Under the pieces are notes generated by a model, which had not been told where the DNA came from, made no database searches, and worked only from the letters and a program-made list of their open reading frames with translations. A stretch of 64,000 nucleotides of DNA, from assembly GCF_001557235.1 (NCBI RefSeq), contig NZ_LSJI01000118.1:1-64000 (forward strand). The letters run 5' to 3'. How positions within the stretch are numbered: the stretch's first letter is position 1; each line of letters opens with the position of its first letter. Source of the stretch: Phenylobacterium sp. CCH9-H3. GTDB lineage: Bacteria; Pseudomonadota; Alphaproteobacteria; Caulobacterales; Caulobacteraceae. Both the position numbers and the translations under genes were made by a program. Below are positions 28,811-36,969 of this stretch, piece by piece.

Positions 28811-30163
28811 ATGAGCGAGCCGCCACCGACCGCCGGCCTCGATACGGCTCCCCCCGCCGACGCGCAAGACGTCTGGGACTCGGCGGCGATCCGGCGCGGC
28901 CACCTGCGGGTCCGCACCCTGGTGACCTTGCGATGGGTGGTGGTCGGCGGCGAGGTCGCGTTGCTGGCGGCCATGGCTTTCGCCCTGGGCTATCCGGCGC
29001 CCTACGCCTTCTGCGCCATGGTGGTGGCGGCCGGCGCCTTCGTGAACGTGCTGACCGGCGTCGCCTCCACGCCCCAGCGGGTGATGGGCGACGGCGAGGC
29101 CGTGCTGCAGCTCTCGTTCGACCTCTTGCAGATGTCGCTGCTGCTCGGGTTGATCGGCGGCACGGCCAATCCCTTCATCCTGATCCTTTTGGCGCCGGTG
29201 ACGCTGGCGGCCGCCACCTTGCCGCTGCGACCGCTGCTGATCCTGGGCGGCCTGGGCTCGGCGCTGTCGATGGTGCTGGCGGTGGTGTCGCTGCCGTACC
29301 CTTCGATCGTGCCGGAGCCGCGGTTGTCCCTCGACTTCCGCCTGGCCGCGGGCGTCGCCAACATCGCCGGCATCGCCCTGGTCGCCGGCTACGTCCGCCA
29401 GTCGGTGGTGGAGGCCGCGCGGATGGCCCTGGCGCTCGATGTGACCCAGACGGTGCTGGCGCGCGAACAGAAGCTGTCCGCCCTCGGGGGCCTGGCCGCA
29501 GCGGCGGCGCACGAACTGGGCACGCCCCTCGCCACGATCTCCATCGTCGCCAAGGAGATGGCGCGCGAGGCGACGCTTCCGCAGGTGAAGGAGGACGCCG
29601 AACTCCTGATCGCCCAGGCGGAACGGTGCCGCGAGATCCTGAAGCGCCTAGCCGCCACGCCCGACAAGGCGTCCGACGAGGTTCACGAGCGCCTGTCGTT
29701 GCGCCAGCTGGTGCAGGAGGTGATCGAACCCCACGCCAACGCCAGCCGGGAGGTGCGGGTCGAGGCCATCGTTACGGGCGCCAAGGGCGTGAAGACCCCC
29801 GACATCCGCCGCCTGCCGGAAGTGACCCACGCCTTTTCGACCTTCGTGGAAAATGCCGTCGACTTCGCGAAGTCCGAGATTTTGGTCTCCGCCCGCTTCG
29901 ATGCCGAAAGCGTGATCATCGAGGTGCGCGACGACGGCCCGGGCTTCTCGCCGGAAATCCTCGCCAAGCTCGGCGAGCCCTATGTGACCAGCCGGCCCGG
30001 CGCCGAAGGGTCGCGCACCGGCCACATCGGGATGGGCCTGGGATTTTTCATTTCCAAAACGCTTTTGGAACGAACCGGGGCCGTCGTGACATTTCACAAT
30101 GCGAAGCCCCGCGGCGCCGTGGTTGCTGCCAAGTGGCCTCGCTCATTGGTTGAGGCGACCTGA
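28811..30163 (+). CDS. regB: RegB/PrrB-type redox sensor histidine kinase
   Basis: A 450-residue membrane kinase with about six hydrophobic helices (residues 38-195). The quinone-sensing motif GGTANPF is at 116-122. The H-box is AAAAHELGTPLATIS with phosphoacceptor His234. A redox-type cysteine, Cys273 in AERCREIL, sits 39 residues later, close to the H225/C265 pair of R. capsulatus RegB. The N, G1 and G2 boxes are ENAVDFA, DDGPGFS and GMGLGFF. It starts at the ATG at 28811; an upstream open stretch overlaps the SCO gene and is not homologous. It should phosphorylate the RegA encoded 70 bases downstream and govern respiratory and energy genes. Confidence 0.95.
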   Translation: MSEPPPTAGLDTAPPADAQDVWDSAAIRRGHLRVRTLVTLRWVVVGGEVALLAAMAFALGYPAPYAFCAMVVAAGAFVNVLTGVASTPQRVMGDGEAVLQLSFDLLQMSLLLGLIGGTANPFILILLAPVTLAAATLPLRPLLILGGLGSALSMVLAVVSLPYPSIVPEPRLSLDFRLAAGVANIAGIALVAGYVRQSVVEAARMALALDVTQTVLAREQKLSALGGLAAAAAHELGTPLATISIVAKEMAREATLPQVKEDAELLIAQAERCREILKRLAATPDKASDEVHERLSLRQLVQEVIEPHANASREVRVEAIVTGAKGVKTPDIRRLPEVTHAFSTFVENAVDFAKSEILVSARFDAESVIIEVRDDGPGFSPEILAKLGEPYVTSRPGAEGSRTGHIGMGLGFFISKTLLERTGAVVTFHNAKPRGAVVAAKWPRSLVEAT

Positions 30164-30233
30164 TGGACACGCTGCAAAGCTTGCAGAAATTCGCCGAGGT
30201 GCGACAGTCTGACGCAAGCAAGAGGGACGACGC

Positions 30234-30791
30234 ATGACCGACCTGTCAGCTGAAGTCACGGCCTTGGCCGACCGGAGCCTCCTGGTGCTCGACGACGATG
30301 CGCCGCTCCGGACCCGGCTGGGACGCGCCCTCGAGCAGCGCGGTTTCGAACCCACCCTGGTCGGCAGCGTGCAGGAGGCCATCGCCGCCGTGAAGGTCCA
30401 CGCGCCAGCCTACGCCGTGCTGGACATGCGGCTGGAGGACGGGTCGGGCCTGAAGGTCGTCGAGGCGGTGCGCGATGCGCGGCCGGACGCGAAGATCATC
30501 ATGCTCACCGGCTACGGCAACATCGCCACCGCCGTGCAGGCCGTGAAGGCGGGGGCGGTGGACTACCTCTCCAAACCCGCCGACGCCGACGACGTGGTGC
30601 GCGCGCTTCTGGCCCGCGGCGACACGGCCCCGGCCCCGCCCGAGAACCCGATGAGCGCCGACCGCGTGCGTTGGGAGCACATCCAGCGGGTCTACGAGCT
30701 CTGCAACCACAACGTCTCCGAGACGGCCCGCCGCCTCAACATGCACCGGCGCACCCTCCAGCGCATCCTCGCCAAACGGGCGCCGCGCTAG
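30234..30791 (+). CDS. regA: RegA/PrrA/ActR response regulator
   Basis: A 185-residue two-domain regulator. The receiver domain has the acidic pair Asp20/Asp21, phosphoacceptor Asp64 (AVLDMRLEDGSG), Thr92 (MLTGYGN) and Lys114 (YLSKP). A proline-rich linker (TAPAPPENP) leads to a Fis-type HTH (NVSETARRLNMHRRTLQRIL), the hallmark of the RegA group. An AGAGGGA site precedes the ATG. Its cognate kinase is the adjacent RegB. The stop overlaps the convergent mmcB stop by sharing CTAG. Confidence 0.96.
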   Translation: MTDLSAEVTALADRSLLVLDDDAPLRTRLGRALEQRGFEPTLVGSVQEAIAAVKVHAPAYAVLDMRLEDGSGLKVVEAVRDARPDAKIIMLTGYGNIATAVQAVKAGAVDYLSKPADADDVVRALLARGDTAPAPPENPMSADRVRWEHIQRVYELCNHNVSETARRLNMHRRTLQRILAKRAPR

Positions 30792-31237
30792 AGCTCCGTC
30801 GCCGCGACGCCGCCGGCTCGTAGGGCCGCGAGCCGGGCGAAGGCGAGGGTGAGGGCTTTGCGGCGTGCGCCGGCCAGGGGCTCCACCGGCGCCTCGCGCA
30901 GGATCGCGCCGCCGAAGCCGTCGGCGACGATCAGGCCGGGTTCGTCCGGAAGGATGTCGCGCGGGAACTCGGGCGCCACCGCGAAGGCGAAGGCGTCGCA
31001 GTAGGGGCGGTACTCCGGCCACTTCACGTCCACGCGGAAATCCTCGATCCCCGATTTCACCTCGACGATGAAGATCTGGCCCTTGGGTCCCAGCGCCATC
31101 AGGTCGGCGCGCCGGCCGTTCGGCAGCGTCACCTCCGCGAGCGGCGCATAGCCCAGCGCCGTCAGCAGGCGTGCGGCGCCGCGGGTGACGGTGGCCGTGG
31201 TCTCGGGACGGGAGACGGTGACGATCGTGACGTCCAT
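30788..31237 (-). CDS. mmcB: MmcB-family DNA repair protein
   Basis: A 149-residue protein with a restriction-endonuclease-like core: ADLMALG followed by FIVEVKSGIEDF supplies the D...E-x-K residues. Proteins of this type are called MmcB in Caulobacter, where mmcB is an SOS-controlled gene linked to mitomycin C resistance. The start at 31237 (MDVTIVTVSRPE) is supported by a LexA box 12-26 bases upstream; a longer frame exists but overlaps that box. It is convergent with regA. Confidence 0.88.
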   Translation of the reverse strand: MDVTIVTVSRPETTATVTRGAARLLTALGYAPLAEVTLPNGRRADLMALGPKGQIFIVEVKSGIEDFRVDVKWPEYRPYCDAFAFAVAPEFPRDILPDEPGLIVADGFGGAILREAPVEPLAGARRKALTLAFARLAALRAGGVAATEL

Positions 31238-31248
31238 CCCGCCACCTT

Positions 31249-31263
31249 GTTCCGCCTTCGTTC
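31249..31263. promoter_or_regulatory. LexA (SOS) box, GTTC-N7-GTTC
   Basis: GTTC-CGCCTTC-GTTC matches the alphaproteobacterial SOS box exactly (two GTTC half-sites separated by seven bases). It lies immediately upstream of mmcB, so LexA would block its promoter until DNA damage. The lipocalin stop at 31281 is just beyond. Confidence 0.8.
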
Positions 31264-31280
31264 CGAATTCAACCCGTCCG

Positions 31281-31808
31281 TCAGCTCCGCGGTGGGATCG
31301 GAAACTCAAGCCGGCCCACGTCGAAGCCGAGTTGGCGGATGCGGGCGAGGGCCTGGGTGCGGATGGCGGCCGGCAGGGTGGGCTTCTGCGACATGAGCCA
31401 GAGATACTTGCCGTTGGCCGTGGCGAGGACCAGCCAGCCCTGCTCCGGGCGATGCTCGACCACGACATAATCCTGGCTCACCACGCCACCGAAGAAGCTC
31501 ATCTTGAACTTGGCGTTGGTGTGGGGGTCGGCGACCGTGGCCTTGGCCTTCCAGACCTTCAGCGGTCCGTCCGGGCTATCCTTGCGGCACGACTGCACCA
31601 CGGCGAAGCCCTTGGCCTGCGGCGTCCAGTCCGAGGCGCCGGCCTGGCAGTCCTTCTGCAGGACGTTCGGCACGCGGGCGACCTCGTACCAGCGGCCCAT
31701 CATCTTGGAGAGTTCGATGCGCCCGACCGGCTCCACCGCGGCGATGGCCGAAACGGGGGCGAGCATCAGGCAGGCCGGTACGGCGGCGAGGATGAGGCGC
31801 TGGATCAT
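31281..31808 (-). CDS. Lipocalin (Blc-like), exported
   Basis: A 175-residue bacterial lipocalin. A signal peptide (ILAAVPACLMLAPVSAIA) leads into the first lipocalin signature, ELSKMMGRWYEVARVPN (G-x-W). Later motifs are YVVVEHRPEQGWLVLA and KYLWLMSQKP. It forms an eight-stranded barrel that binds hydrophobic ligands and may help maintain the envelope under stress. The start at 31808 is chosen because the signal peptide begins there. It is single and followed by mmcB on the same strand 43 bases later, with the SOS box in between. Confidence 0.92.
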   Translation of the reverse strand: MIQRLILAAVPACLMLAPVSAIAAVEPVGRIELSKMMGRWYEVARVPNVLQKDCQAGASDWTPQAKGFAVVQSCRKDSPDGPLKVWKAKATVADPHTNAKFKMSFFGGVVSQDYVVVEHRPEQGWLVLATANGKYLWLMSQKPTLPAAIRTQALARIRQLGFDVGRLEFPIPPRS

Positions 31809-31930
31809 GCTGCAGTGCAATAGAGGAAGGTTGAGCGAAAATGAACGCCCTCGGCGCGCGATATAGGGACGCACGCGCCGGATGACCAGCCGCTGAACAG
31901 CTTGGTCAGGAGTCTTACCGGCCGACAGCA

Positions 31931-31962
31931 GAACGCCCGCCCGAGATCCCGGGCGGGCGTTC
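31931..31962. terminator. Perfect 13-bp stem-loop after the diiron protein gene
   Basis: GAACGCCCGCCCG, loop AGATCC, CGGGCGGGCGTTC. The element starts 20 bases beyond the stop of the minus-strand gene at 31982 and lies upstream of the lipocalin start. There is no T-run, but the stem is very stable, so termination or transcript-end protection is likely. Confidence 0.75.
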
Positions 31963-31981
31963 GGTCGTTGAGCGCGGAGGC

Positions 31982-33109
31982 CTACTCGGCCGCGATCAGG
32001 ACCTGCTTGGCCTTGTCGGCGAAGTTGATCTCCTGGAGGTAGCGGATCCCCTCCTCGGCGATGGCGTCGCCCACCATGACGTCACCCTCGGCCTTCAGCT
32101 CGTCGATGTCGACGTACATGGCGTAGAAGGCGCGCGTGCGCTCGGTGATGATGCCGGCGTTCAGCAGGGTCTTCACCAGCACGCGGAAGATGTTGGTCTG
32201 CTCCTTCATCCCCTCGCGGCGCGTCTCGTCGGTGATGATCTCGGCCAGTTCGGCGATGACCACGTCCGGGTCGAGGCCGAACTCTTCATAGAGGCTGCGC
32301 TGCTGGGTCGGGCCCACCAGGTTGAACAGCAGGGTCTGGAAGCACTGCGCCGCCCAGAGCTCGATGATCTCGTGCTCCTTCTCCGACAGGTGCGGGATGG
32401 TGCGGTCGGCCCAGATCTTCCCGAACTTGTGGTGGAAGGCCTCGTCGGTCATGACGAGCTGCATCAGCTTCTTGCAGAGCGGGTCGTTGCTCACCTTGAA
32501 GAAGGTGGCGAAGGCGCCCATCGCCAGGCCTTCCACCAGCATCTGCATGCCGATGATCTTCTTGTAGACCTCGGGGCTGCCGATGATGTCGACCAGCAGC
32601 GCCTTCAGGGTCGGGCCGCATTCCACCGGCCGGCCCCAGCGGGCCTTGATGTACTTGGCGAAGGCCGTGACGTGGCGGGCCTCTTCGCGGGTCTGGTTGG
32701 CGGCGTACTCCTGCGCGCCCTGGTCCTTCAGCACATGGCAGAGGCTGGCCGACAGGTTCAGCGCGCCCTGCTCGCCGTGCAGGATGGAGGAGAAGCTGCG
32801 CAGGGCGAACTGGTTGACGAAGCGGATGCGGTCCTTGGGGTTGGACAGGCGGTCCGAGACGTACTTGGTCTGCAGGGAGACGACCATGTCCTCCGGCAGG
32901 ATCATCTCGTTCTCCATGTCGAAGGGCTCGGAGAAGTCGATGTACTTGGGATCAAGCGGATCCCAGAAGTGGTCGTGGGTGGCGCTGATGATCTTGTCGA
33001 AGGCGGTCGAGCGATTGCCGTACCGGTCAAGCTCCAGCATGGACTCGAAGTCGTCGGGTGCGACGGCGTCGTAGATGATGTCCTTGGTGATGTTGCCGTC
33101 GGCGGCCAT
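31982..33109 (-). CDS. Ferritin-like diiron protein
   Basis: A 375-residue, largely helical protein with two E-x-x-H pairs of the ferritin-like/ribonucleotide-reductase-R2 fold: Glu143-x-x-His146 (REEARHV) and Glu223-x-x-His226 (DEAFHHKFG). Candidate bridging acids are Glu113 (HGEQGALN) and Glu193 (LVEGLAMG). This is the full ligand set for a dinuclear iron site. The protein resembles AurF-like N-oxygenases and R2-like oxidases more than ferritin storage proteins, but I cannot name a reaction. It has no signal peptide, so it is cytosolic. A strong dyad upstream (33167-33194) suggests specific regulation. Confidence 0.75.
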   Translation of the reverse strand: MAADGNITKDIIYDAVAPDDFESMLELDRYGNRSTAFDKIISATHDHFWDPLDPKYIDFSEPFDMENEMILPEDMVVSLQTKYVSDRLSNPKDRIRFVNQFALRSFSSILHGEQGALNLSASLCHVLKDQGAQEYAANQTREEARHVTAFAKYIKARWGRPVECGPTLKALLVDIIGSPEVYKKIIGMQMLVEGLAMGAFATFFKVSNDPLCKKLMQLVMTDEAFHHKFGKIWADRTIPHLSEKEHEIIELWAAQCFQTLLFNLVGPTQQRSLYEEFGLDPDVVIAELAEIITDETRREGMKEQTNIFRVLVKTLLNAGIITERTRAFYAMYVDIDELKAEGDVMVGDAIAEEGIRYLQEINFADKAKQVLIAAE

Positions 33110-33166
33110 TCGGTTGCTCCTCGCCTGTTGTTGGCGGCAGCATGCGATCTGAACGGTGATCAGTCA

Positions 33167-33194
33167 AGGAAAGTGACGCAAGTGTCACTTTCCT
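33167..33194. promoter_or_regulatory. 11-bp dyad between diiron and SRPBCC genes
   Basis: AGGAAAGTGAC (33167-33177), six-base spacer, GTCACTTTCCT (33184-33194). On the minus strand it is followed closely by TTGACT, a possible -35 box for the diiron gene, whose start is 58 bases further on. It may be a repressor operator overlapping the promoter, or a terminator for the SRPBCC gene upstream. The lack of a T-tract favours the operator. Confidence 0.5.
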
Positions 33195-33222
33195 GACCAT
33201 GCGCCATCGAACCGCGACGTGG

Positions 33223-33711
33223 CTACTTTGCCTCGGCCATCCCCTTCATGGTCGCCATGACACCGGCGAACATCTGCTGGCGGCGCATCTTGTTGGCTTC
33301 CCGCTGGTCGGCGGGCACCGTCGTCTGGTCGAAGAACAGGCTGTAGACGAGCTTGGAGCTGGTCTTGCTGACGGGGCGGATCTCGACCGTGCCATGGTAC
33401 AGGATCTTCGGATCGATATCGGCGTAGGTGTAGGACATCGGGGTGACCGCCACGATCACCTCCTCGATACGGCCGGCGATCTTGCGCAGGGCGCCCAGCT
33501 CGCCGTCCTTGCCCTGGGTGATCTCGCAGGTGGTCTTCAGCCACGCGCCGATGTCGCAATAGCCTTTCACCTTGGCCCAAGCCGTCTCCGCGGGGACGTT
33601 GAGCGTCGTCTCCTGGACAATGGAGACGTAGTCGCCGGCGGCCTGGGCGGCCCCGGCCAGACTCAGCGCGGCAGCCCCGGCCGCGAGGCCGGCGAACGGT
33701 CGGAATGTCAT
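33223..33711 (-). CDS. Exported SRPBCC (START/Bet v1-like) protein
   Basis: A 162-residue protein starting at the ATG at 33711 with a signal peptide (FAGLAAGAAALSLAGAAQA). The mature part has the SRPBCC/polyketide-cyclase-like pattern: TTLNVPAETAWAKVKGYCDIGAW, then LRKIAGRIEEVIVAVT and a long C-terminal helix (ANKMRRQQMFAGVMATMKG). Such folds bind hydrophobic ligands; the ligand is unknown. Two cysteines (CDIG, TTCEI) could form a periplasmic disulfide. Confidence 0.8.
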   Translation of the reverse strand: MTFRPFAGLAAGAAALSLAGAAQAAGDYVSIVQETTLNVPAETAWAKVKGYCDIGAWLKTTCEITQGKDGELGALRKIAGRIEEVIVAVTPMSYTYADIDPKILYHGTVEIRPVSKTSSKLVYSLFFDQTTVPADQREANKMRRQQMFAGVMATMKGMAEAK

Positions 33712-33785
33712 GTTTCTCTCCCCCATCTGGTCGCCGGCACTGTGGACGGGCCATACCGGTTTTCGCAAGCGCGGAGCGTGCTGGG

Positions 33786-34481
33786 TCAAGGATTGCGGGG
33801 GTCGATCTCGAAGCCGAGGATGCGCGGGTCGCCGCAAAGCCGCTCGGCGAGCTGGCGGGTTTGGCTGCCGCTAGGCCCGCGCAGGGACGCGCCGAGCTCG
33901 ATGGCGCCTCCGCCGTCGAGCAGCCTGTGCCTGACCGAGCGCGGCTGGAGCTTCAACTCGGTCAGCAGGTCGAGGAAAGCGTCCTCGGGGAACGGGCCTT
34001 CGCGGCGGTAGCGAACACAGACGTCGATGACGTCGCCGCTGGGCAGGCGGCCCTCGATGCGGCGGAACAGGGTCAGGACCGCCACGGTGGCCACCGTGCC
34101 GCCGATGGCCAGGCCATAGGCTCCGACGCCGTACAAGGTGCCGAGGGCCGACGTCACCCAGAGCGAGGCGGCGGTCGTGAGCCCGTGCACCGACAGCCCC
34201 GACCGGAAGATGACGCCGCCGCACAGGAAGCCGATCCCCGTCAGGATGCCGTGCGCCATCCGCACCGGATCTATGCGGACGACGTCATAGGGGGTGTCGT
34301 CCGTCAGCCAGGAGAGCTGGTGCACGGCCAGCAGCATCAGTAGCGCCGAGGCCAGCGCAACCAGCGCATGGGTGCGAAGACCTGCGGCATGTCCGCCGGA
34401 CTCGCGCTCGAAGCCGATCGCCGCGCCCGCCGACAGCGCGGCGAGGATCGGGAGCGCATAGGCGGTGAAGATCGCTTCCAT
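33786..34481 (-). CDS. MgtC/SapB-family membrane protein
   Basis: A 231-residue inner-membrane protein with four to five N-terminal helices carrying the MgtC signature AAIGFERESGGHAAGLRTHALV and the GIGFLCGGVIFRSG segment. The C-terminal cytosolic domain (from about 150) has an ACT-like pattern. MgtC proteins help cells survive low magnesium or macrophage-like stress and modulate ATP synthase in some pathogens. A monocistronic position gives no further hint here. Confidence 0.9.
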   Translation of the reverse strand: MEAIFTAYALPILAALSAGAAIGFERESGGHAAGLRTHALVALASALLMLLAVHQLSWLTDDTPYDVVRIDPVRMAHGILTGIGFLCGGVIFRSGLSVHGLTTAASLWVTSALGTLYGVGAYGLAIGGTVATVAVLTLFRRIEGRLPSGDVIDVCVRYRREGPFPEDAFLDLLTELKLQPRSVRHRLLDGGGAIELGASLRGPSGSQTRQLAERLCGDPRILGFEIDPRNP

Positions 34482-34517
34482 GCGACGCCAAGGCTCGAGC
34501 GTCGCCGCAGGTTCCCG

Positions 34518-34736
34518 CTAGAGGAAGGTGGGGACCAGGTAGAGGGCGGCCAGGACCACGATCGCGATCACCAGGATCAGGCCCGCCCTGGGATTGGATC
34601 CGAGAAAGGACTCGCGCGGACGCTTGGGTTTGGGCGCGGGTTTCCGCGCCGCCTTCTCGCGCTCCTGCCTGTAGCGGCGCAGGTCGGTGACGCGCGGGTC
34701 CTCGCGTTCGGGGCCCTTGGGAGGCGGCTTGGCCAT
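34518..34736 (-). CDS. Small C-tail membrane protein, unknown function
   Basis: A 72-residue protein starting at the ATG at 34736, which overlaps the yebC stop (ATGA). The first 50 residues are very basic and charged (REDPRVTDLRRYRQEREK, KPAPKPKRP). The last 20 form a transmembrane helix (AGLILVIAIVVLAALYLVP). The coupling to yebC supports expression. No family was recognised. Confidence 0.7.
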   Translation of the reverse strand: MAKPPPKGPEREDPRVTDLRRYRQEREKAARKPAPKPKRPRESFLGSNPRAGLILVIAIVVLAALYLVPTFL

Positions 34737-35482
34737 CAGCCTGTGAGCTTCTCCAGGTCCTCGGCCGAGATGTCGGCGTTGGAATAGACGTTCTGCACGT
34801 CGTCGTCGTCTTCCAGGGTCTCGATCAGCTTCATCAGCGTGCCGACCGCATCGCCTGAGAGCGGGGTGAGGGCCTTCGGCTTCCACGCCAGCTTGGTCGA
34901 CTGGGCCGGGCCCAGGGCGGCCTCGAGCGCCGTCGACACATCGGAGAGTTGCTCGAAGGCGGTGTAGATCGTGTGGCCGTCCTCGTCGGACTCCACGTCG
35001 TCGGCGCCGGCCTCGATGGCGGCTTCCATGACCTTGTCTTCGGACCCGGCCTTGGCGTCGTAGGTGATCTGGCCCACGCGATCCCACATGAACGAGACCG
35101 AGCCGGTTTCGCCCAGGTTACCGCCGCACTTGGTGAAGGTGGAGCGCACCGTCGAGGCCGAACGGTTGCGGTTGTCGGTCAGCACCTCGACGATGACGCC
35201 AACGCCGCCGGGGCCGAAGCCCTCGTACCGGATTTCGTCATAGGACTCCGCGTCGCCGCCGGAGGCCTTCTTGATCGCCCGGTCGATCACGTCCTTGGGC
35301 AGTGACTCGGCCTTGGCGTTGTTCACCGCCAGGCGCAGGCGGGCGTTCATGGCGGGATCGGGCAGGCCCATCTTGGCCGCCACCGTGATCTCGCGCGAGA
35401 GCTTGGAGAACAGCTTGGACCGGGCGCTGTCGGCGCGGCCCTTGCGGTGCATGATGTTCTTGAACTTTGAGTGTCCGGCCAT
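34736..35482 (-). CDS. yebC: YebC/PmpR-family regulator/translation factor
   Basis: A 248-residue cytosolic protein with the highly conserved N-terminus [18 protein letters not shown] and the block [19 protein letters not shown]. The family was described as DNA-binding regulators and more recently as helpers of ribosomes at polyproline stretches. Full length and well conserved. In many genomes it lies near ruvC; here that gene is absent and a small membrane protein overlaps its 3' end instead. Confidence 0.97.
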   Translation of the reverse strand: MAGHSKFKNIMHRKGRADSARSKLFSKLSREITVAAKMGLPDPAMNARLRLAVNNAKAESLPKDVIDRAIKKASGGDAESYDEIRYEGFGPGGVGVIVEVLTDNRNRSASTVRSTFTKCGGNLGETGSVSFMWDRVGQITYDAKAGSEDKVMEAAIEAGADDVESDEDGHTIYTAFEQLSDVSTALEAALGPAQSTKLAWKPKALTPLSGDAVGTLMKLIETLEDDDDVQNVYSNADISAEDLEKLTG

Positions 35483-35596
35483 GGTCCCGAGCGGAAGTCG
35501 TGAGTGCGAGGTCGGGCCTTCTACCTCAGGCGGGGCCGGACAAGGAACCCCCGCCGAAGCCGCGGGTTAGGCCGTGGCGTCAGCTGGAGCATCGCC

Positions 35597-35827
35597 ATGA
35601 CCCTGCCCACCGAGGAGTTCACCCCGGAACAGCCGAGCGGAGACCTCGTCCATTGGATGGAGCCCGGCCGCCTTCGGTTCGGGACCGCGGGTGTGTCGGC
35701 CGCCGCCGTGACCGCCTTCGCCCTGGGAGTGGCCACGGCGTTCGGCGCCCTGGCGGCGTTCCGCTACCTGGCGCCGCGCCGCGAGGGATTGCCCCCCTGG
35801 CGCTGGCGTCGCGGACCCTTGCACTAG
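35597..35827 (+). CDS. Hypothetical small membrane protein
   Basis: A 76-residue frame from the ATG at 35597, preceded by AGCTGGAGCA. One hydrophobic segment (AAAVTAFALGVATAFGALAA) is followed by an Arg-rich tail. The stop at 35825-35827 immediately abuts the stop of the convergent PEP-CTERM gene at 35829. It is not a known family; codon usage is plausible. Confidence 0.45.
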   Translation: MTLPTEEFTPEQPSGDLVHWMEPGRLRFGTAGVSAAAVTAFALGVATAFGALAAFRYLAPRREGLPPWRWRRGPLH

Positions 35828-35828
35828 G

Positions 35829-36842
35829 TCAGGCGGCGATCGCCGTGCGCCGCCGGCGGATCGCAGAGCCGATCGCGCCGAAGCCCAGGATCATCATCGC
35901 CCAGGTCGCCGGCTCCGGCACCACCGTGGAAGGCGGCGGGATGTCGTAGTTGGTGAAGCCTGGCGTATGGATCTCGCCATTGGCCGTCAGGCCCGCGAAC
36001 ACCGCGGTGCCCTCGATGAAGTTGCCGATGGTGGCTTGCGCATGGGTCGCCAGGACCGAGCCGTACCAGGCCTTGGAGCCGAAATCCAAGGTCGTGGCTT
36101 CGTAGAAGTTCCAGATGACCTTGGTGCCCAGGTTGGCCGGGCCGTTGAAGTTGAACCCGCCCGGCAGACTGATGTTCGCGCCCGCGACGTTGATCACCAC
36201 CATGTCGTAGTCGGTGGGGAAAACGAACTTCAGGTCGCTGGTGGTCGCGAGCGCGGCGCTCAGATTGTCGATGCTGAACACGGCGACGCCCGAGCCGGCG
36301 CCCGCGTCGAACTTCAGGTTCGAGCCGTCCAGCGTGGTCGTGTCGGTGGAGTCGAGGTTCTTCAGGTAGAGCGAGAGCTCGTCCAGGTTCGCGAACATGG
36401 TGTCACGCTCGGCCGCAAGGGTCGCGCCCAGCCCGGCGACCTGCACGGCGGTGTCGGGGGAGTTCACGTTGGTGTTCGAGAGCGTGCCGCCATAGCTCAG
36501 CACCTGGGCCCCCGCGCTCTGGAATTCCACGCCGCTGGCGACGTTGCCGCCGACCTTGATGTCGCCCCAGGTGTTCTTCTTGCCGCCTTCGACATTGCCG
36601 ACCACCGTCAGGCCCGTGCCCGACAGATTGTCCATGTTGAACTGCGTGGCTTGGCCCTTCAGGGCGCCGCCGACGAAGCCGCGGCCCTCGACCTCGCTGG
36701 TGGTCGTGACGTCCCCCTTCACGATGAGGTTGTAGTAGCTCATCGAGTCCAGAGCGGCGTTCAGCTCGGTGACGCCGGCCTGCGCGGCCGTGGCGCCCAG
36801 GACGATGGCGGCGGTGGACGCCGCCAGAAGGCGAATACGCAT
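35829..36842 (-). CDS. Choice-of-anchor-A PEP-CTERM protein 1
   Basis: A 337-residue secreted protein. The signal peptide (LLAASTAAIVLGATAAQA) is followed by the choice-of-anchor-A domain: YNLIVKGDVTTTSEVEGR, then repeated GGNV/GNVEGG-type strands and NGPANLGTKVIWNFYEATTLD. The C-terminus VPEPATWAMMILGFGAIG plus RRRR is a PEP-CTERM signal for exosortase sorting. The start is the ATG at 36842 with GGGG upstream. It is a paralog of the next gene, 127 bases upstream on the same strand. Likely surface or matrix protein; partner and function unknown. Confidence 0.9.
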   Translation of the reverse strand: MRIRLLAASTAAIVLGATAAQAGVTELNAALDSMSYYNLIVKGDVTTTSEVEGRGFVGGALKGQATQFNMDNLSGTGLTVVGNVEGGKKNTWGDIKVGGNVASGVEFQSAGAQVLSYGGTLSNTNVNSPDTAVQVAGLGATLAAERDTMFANLDELSLYLKNLDSTDTTTLDGSNLKFDAGAGSGVAVFSIDNLSAALATTSDLKFVFPTDYDMVVINVAGANISLPGGFNFNGPANLGTKVIWNFYEATTLDFGSKAWYGSVLATHAQATIGNFIEGTAVFAGLTANGEIHTPGFTNYDIPPPSTVVPEPATWAMMILGFGAIGSAIRRRRTAIAA

Positions 36843-36969
36843 GTGAATTTCCCCGACCTTCGCGACCTCGGGCCGCGAAACTGCCCTTGCCGTTAGCCAA
36901 GGCAGAGCTTTCGCGCAACGCGACTCGCCGCAGAGGGGATAATGGCGCCGTCTGGCGCTCAAAAGCCGG

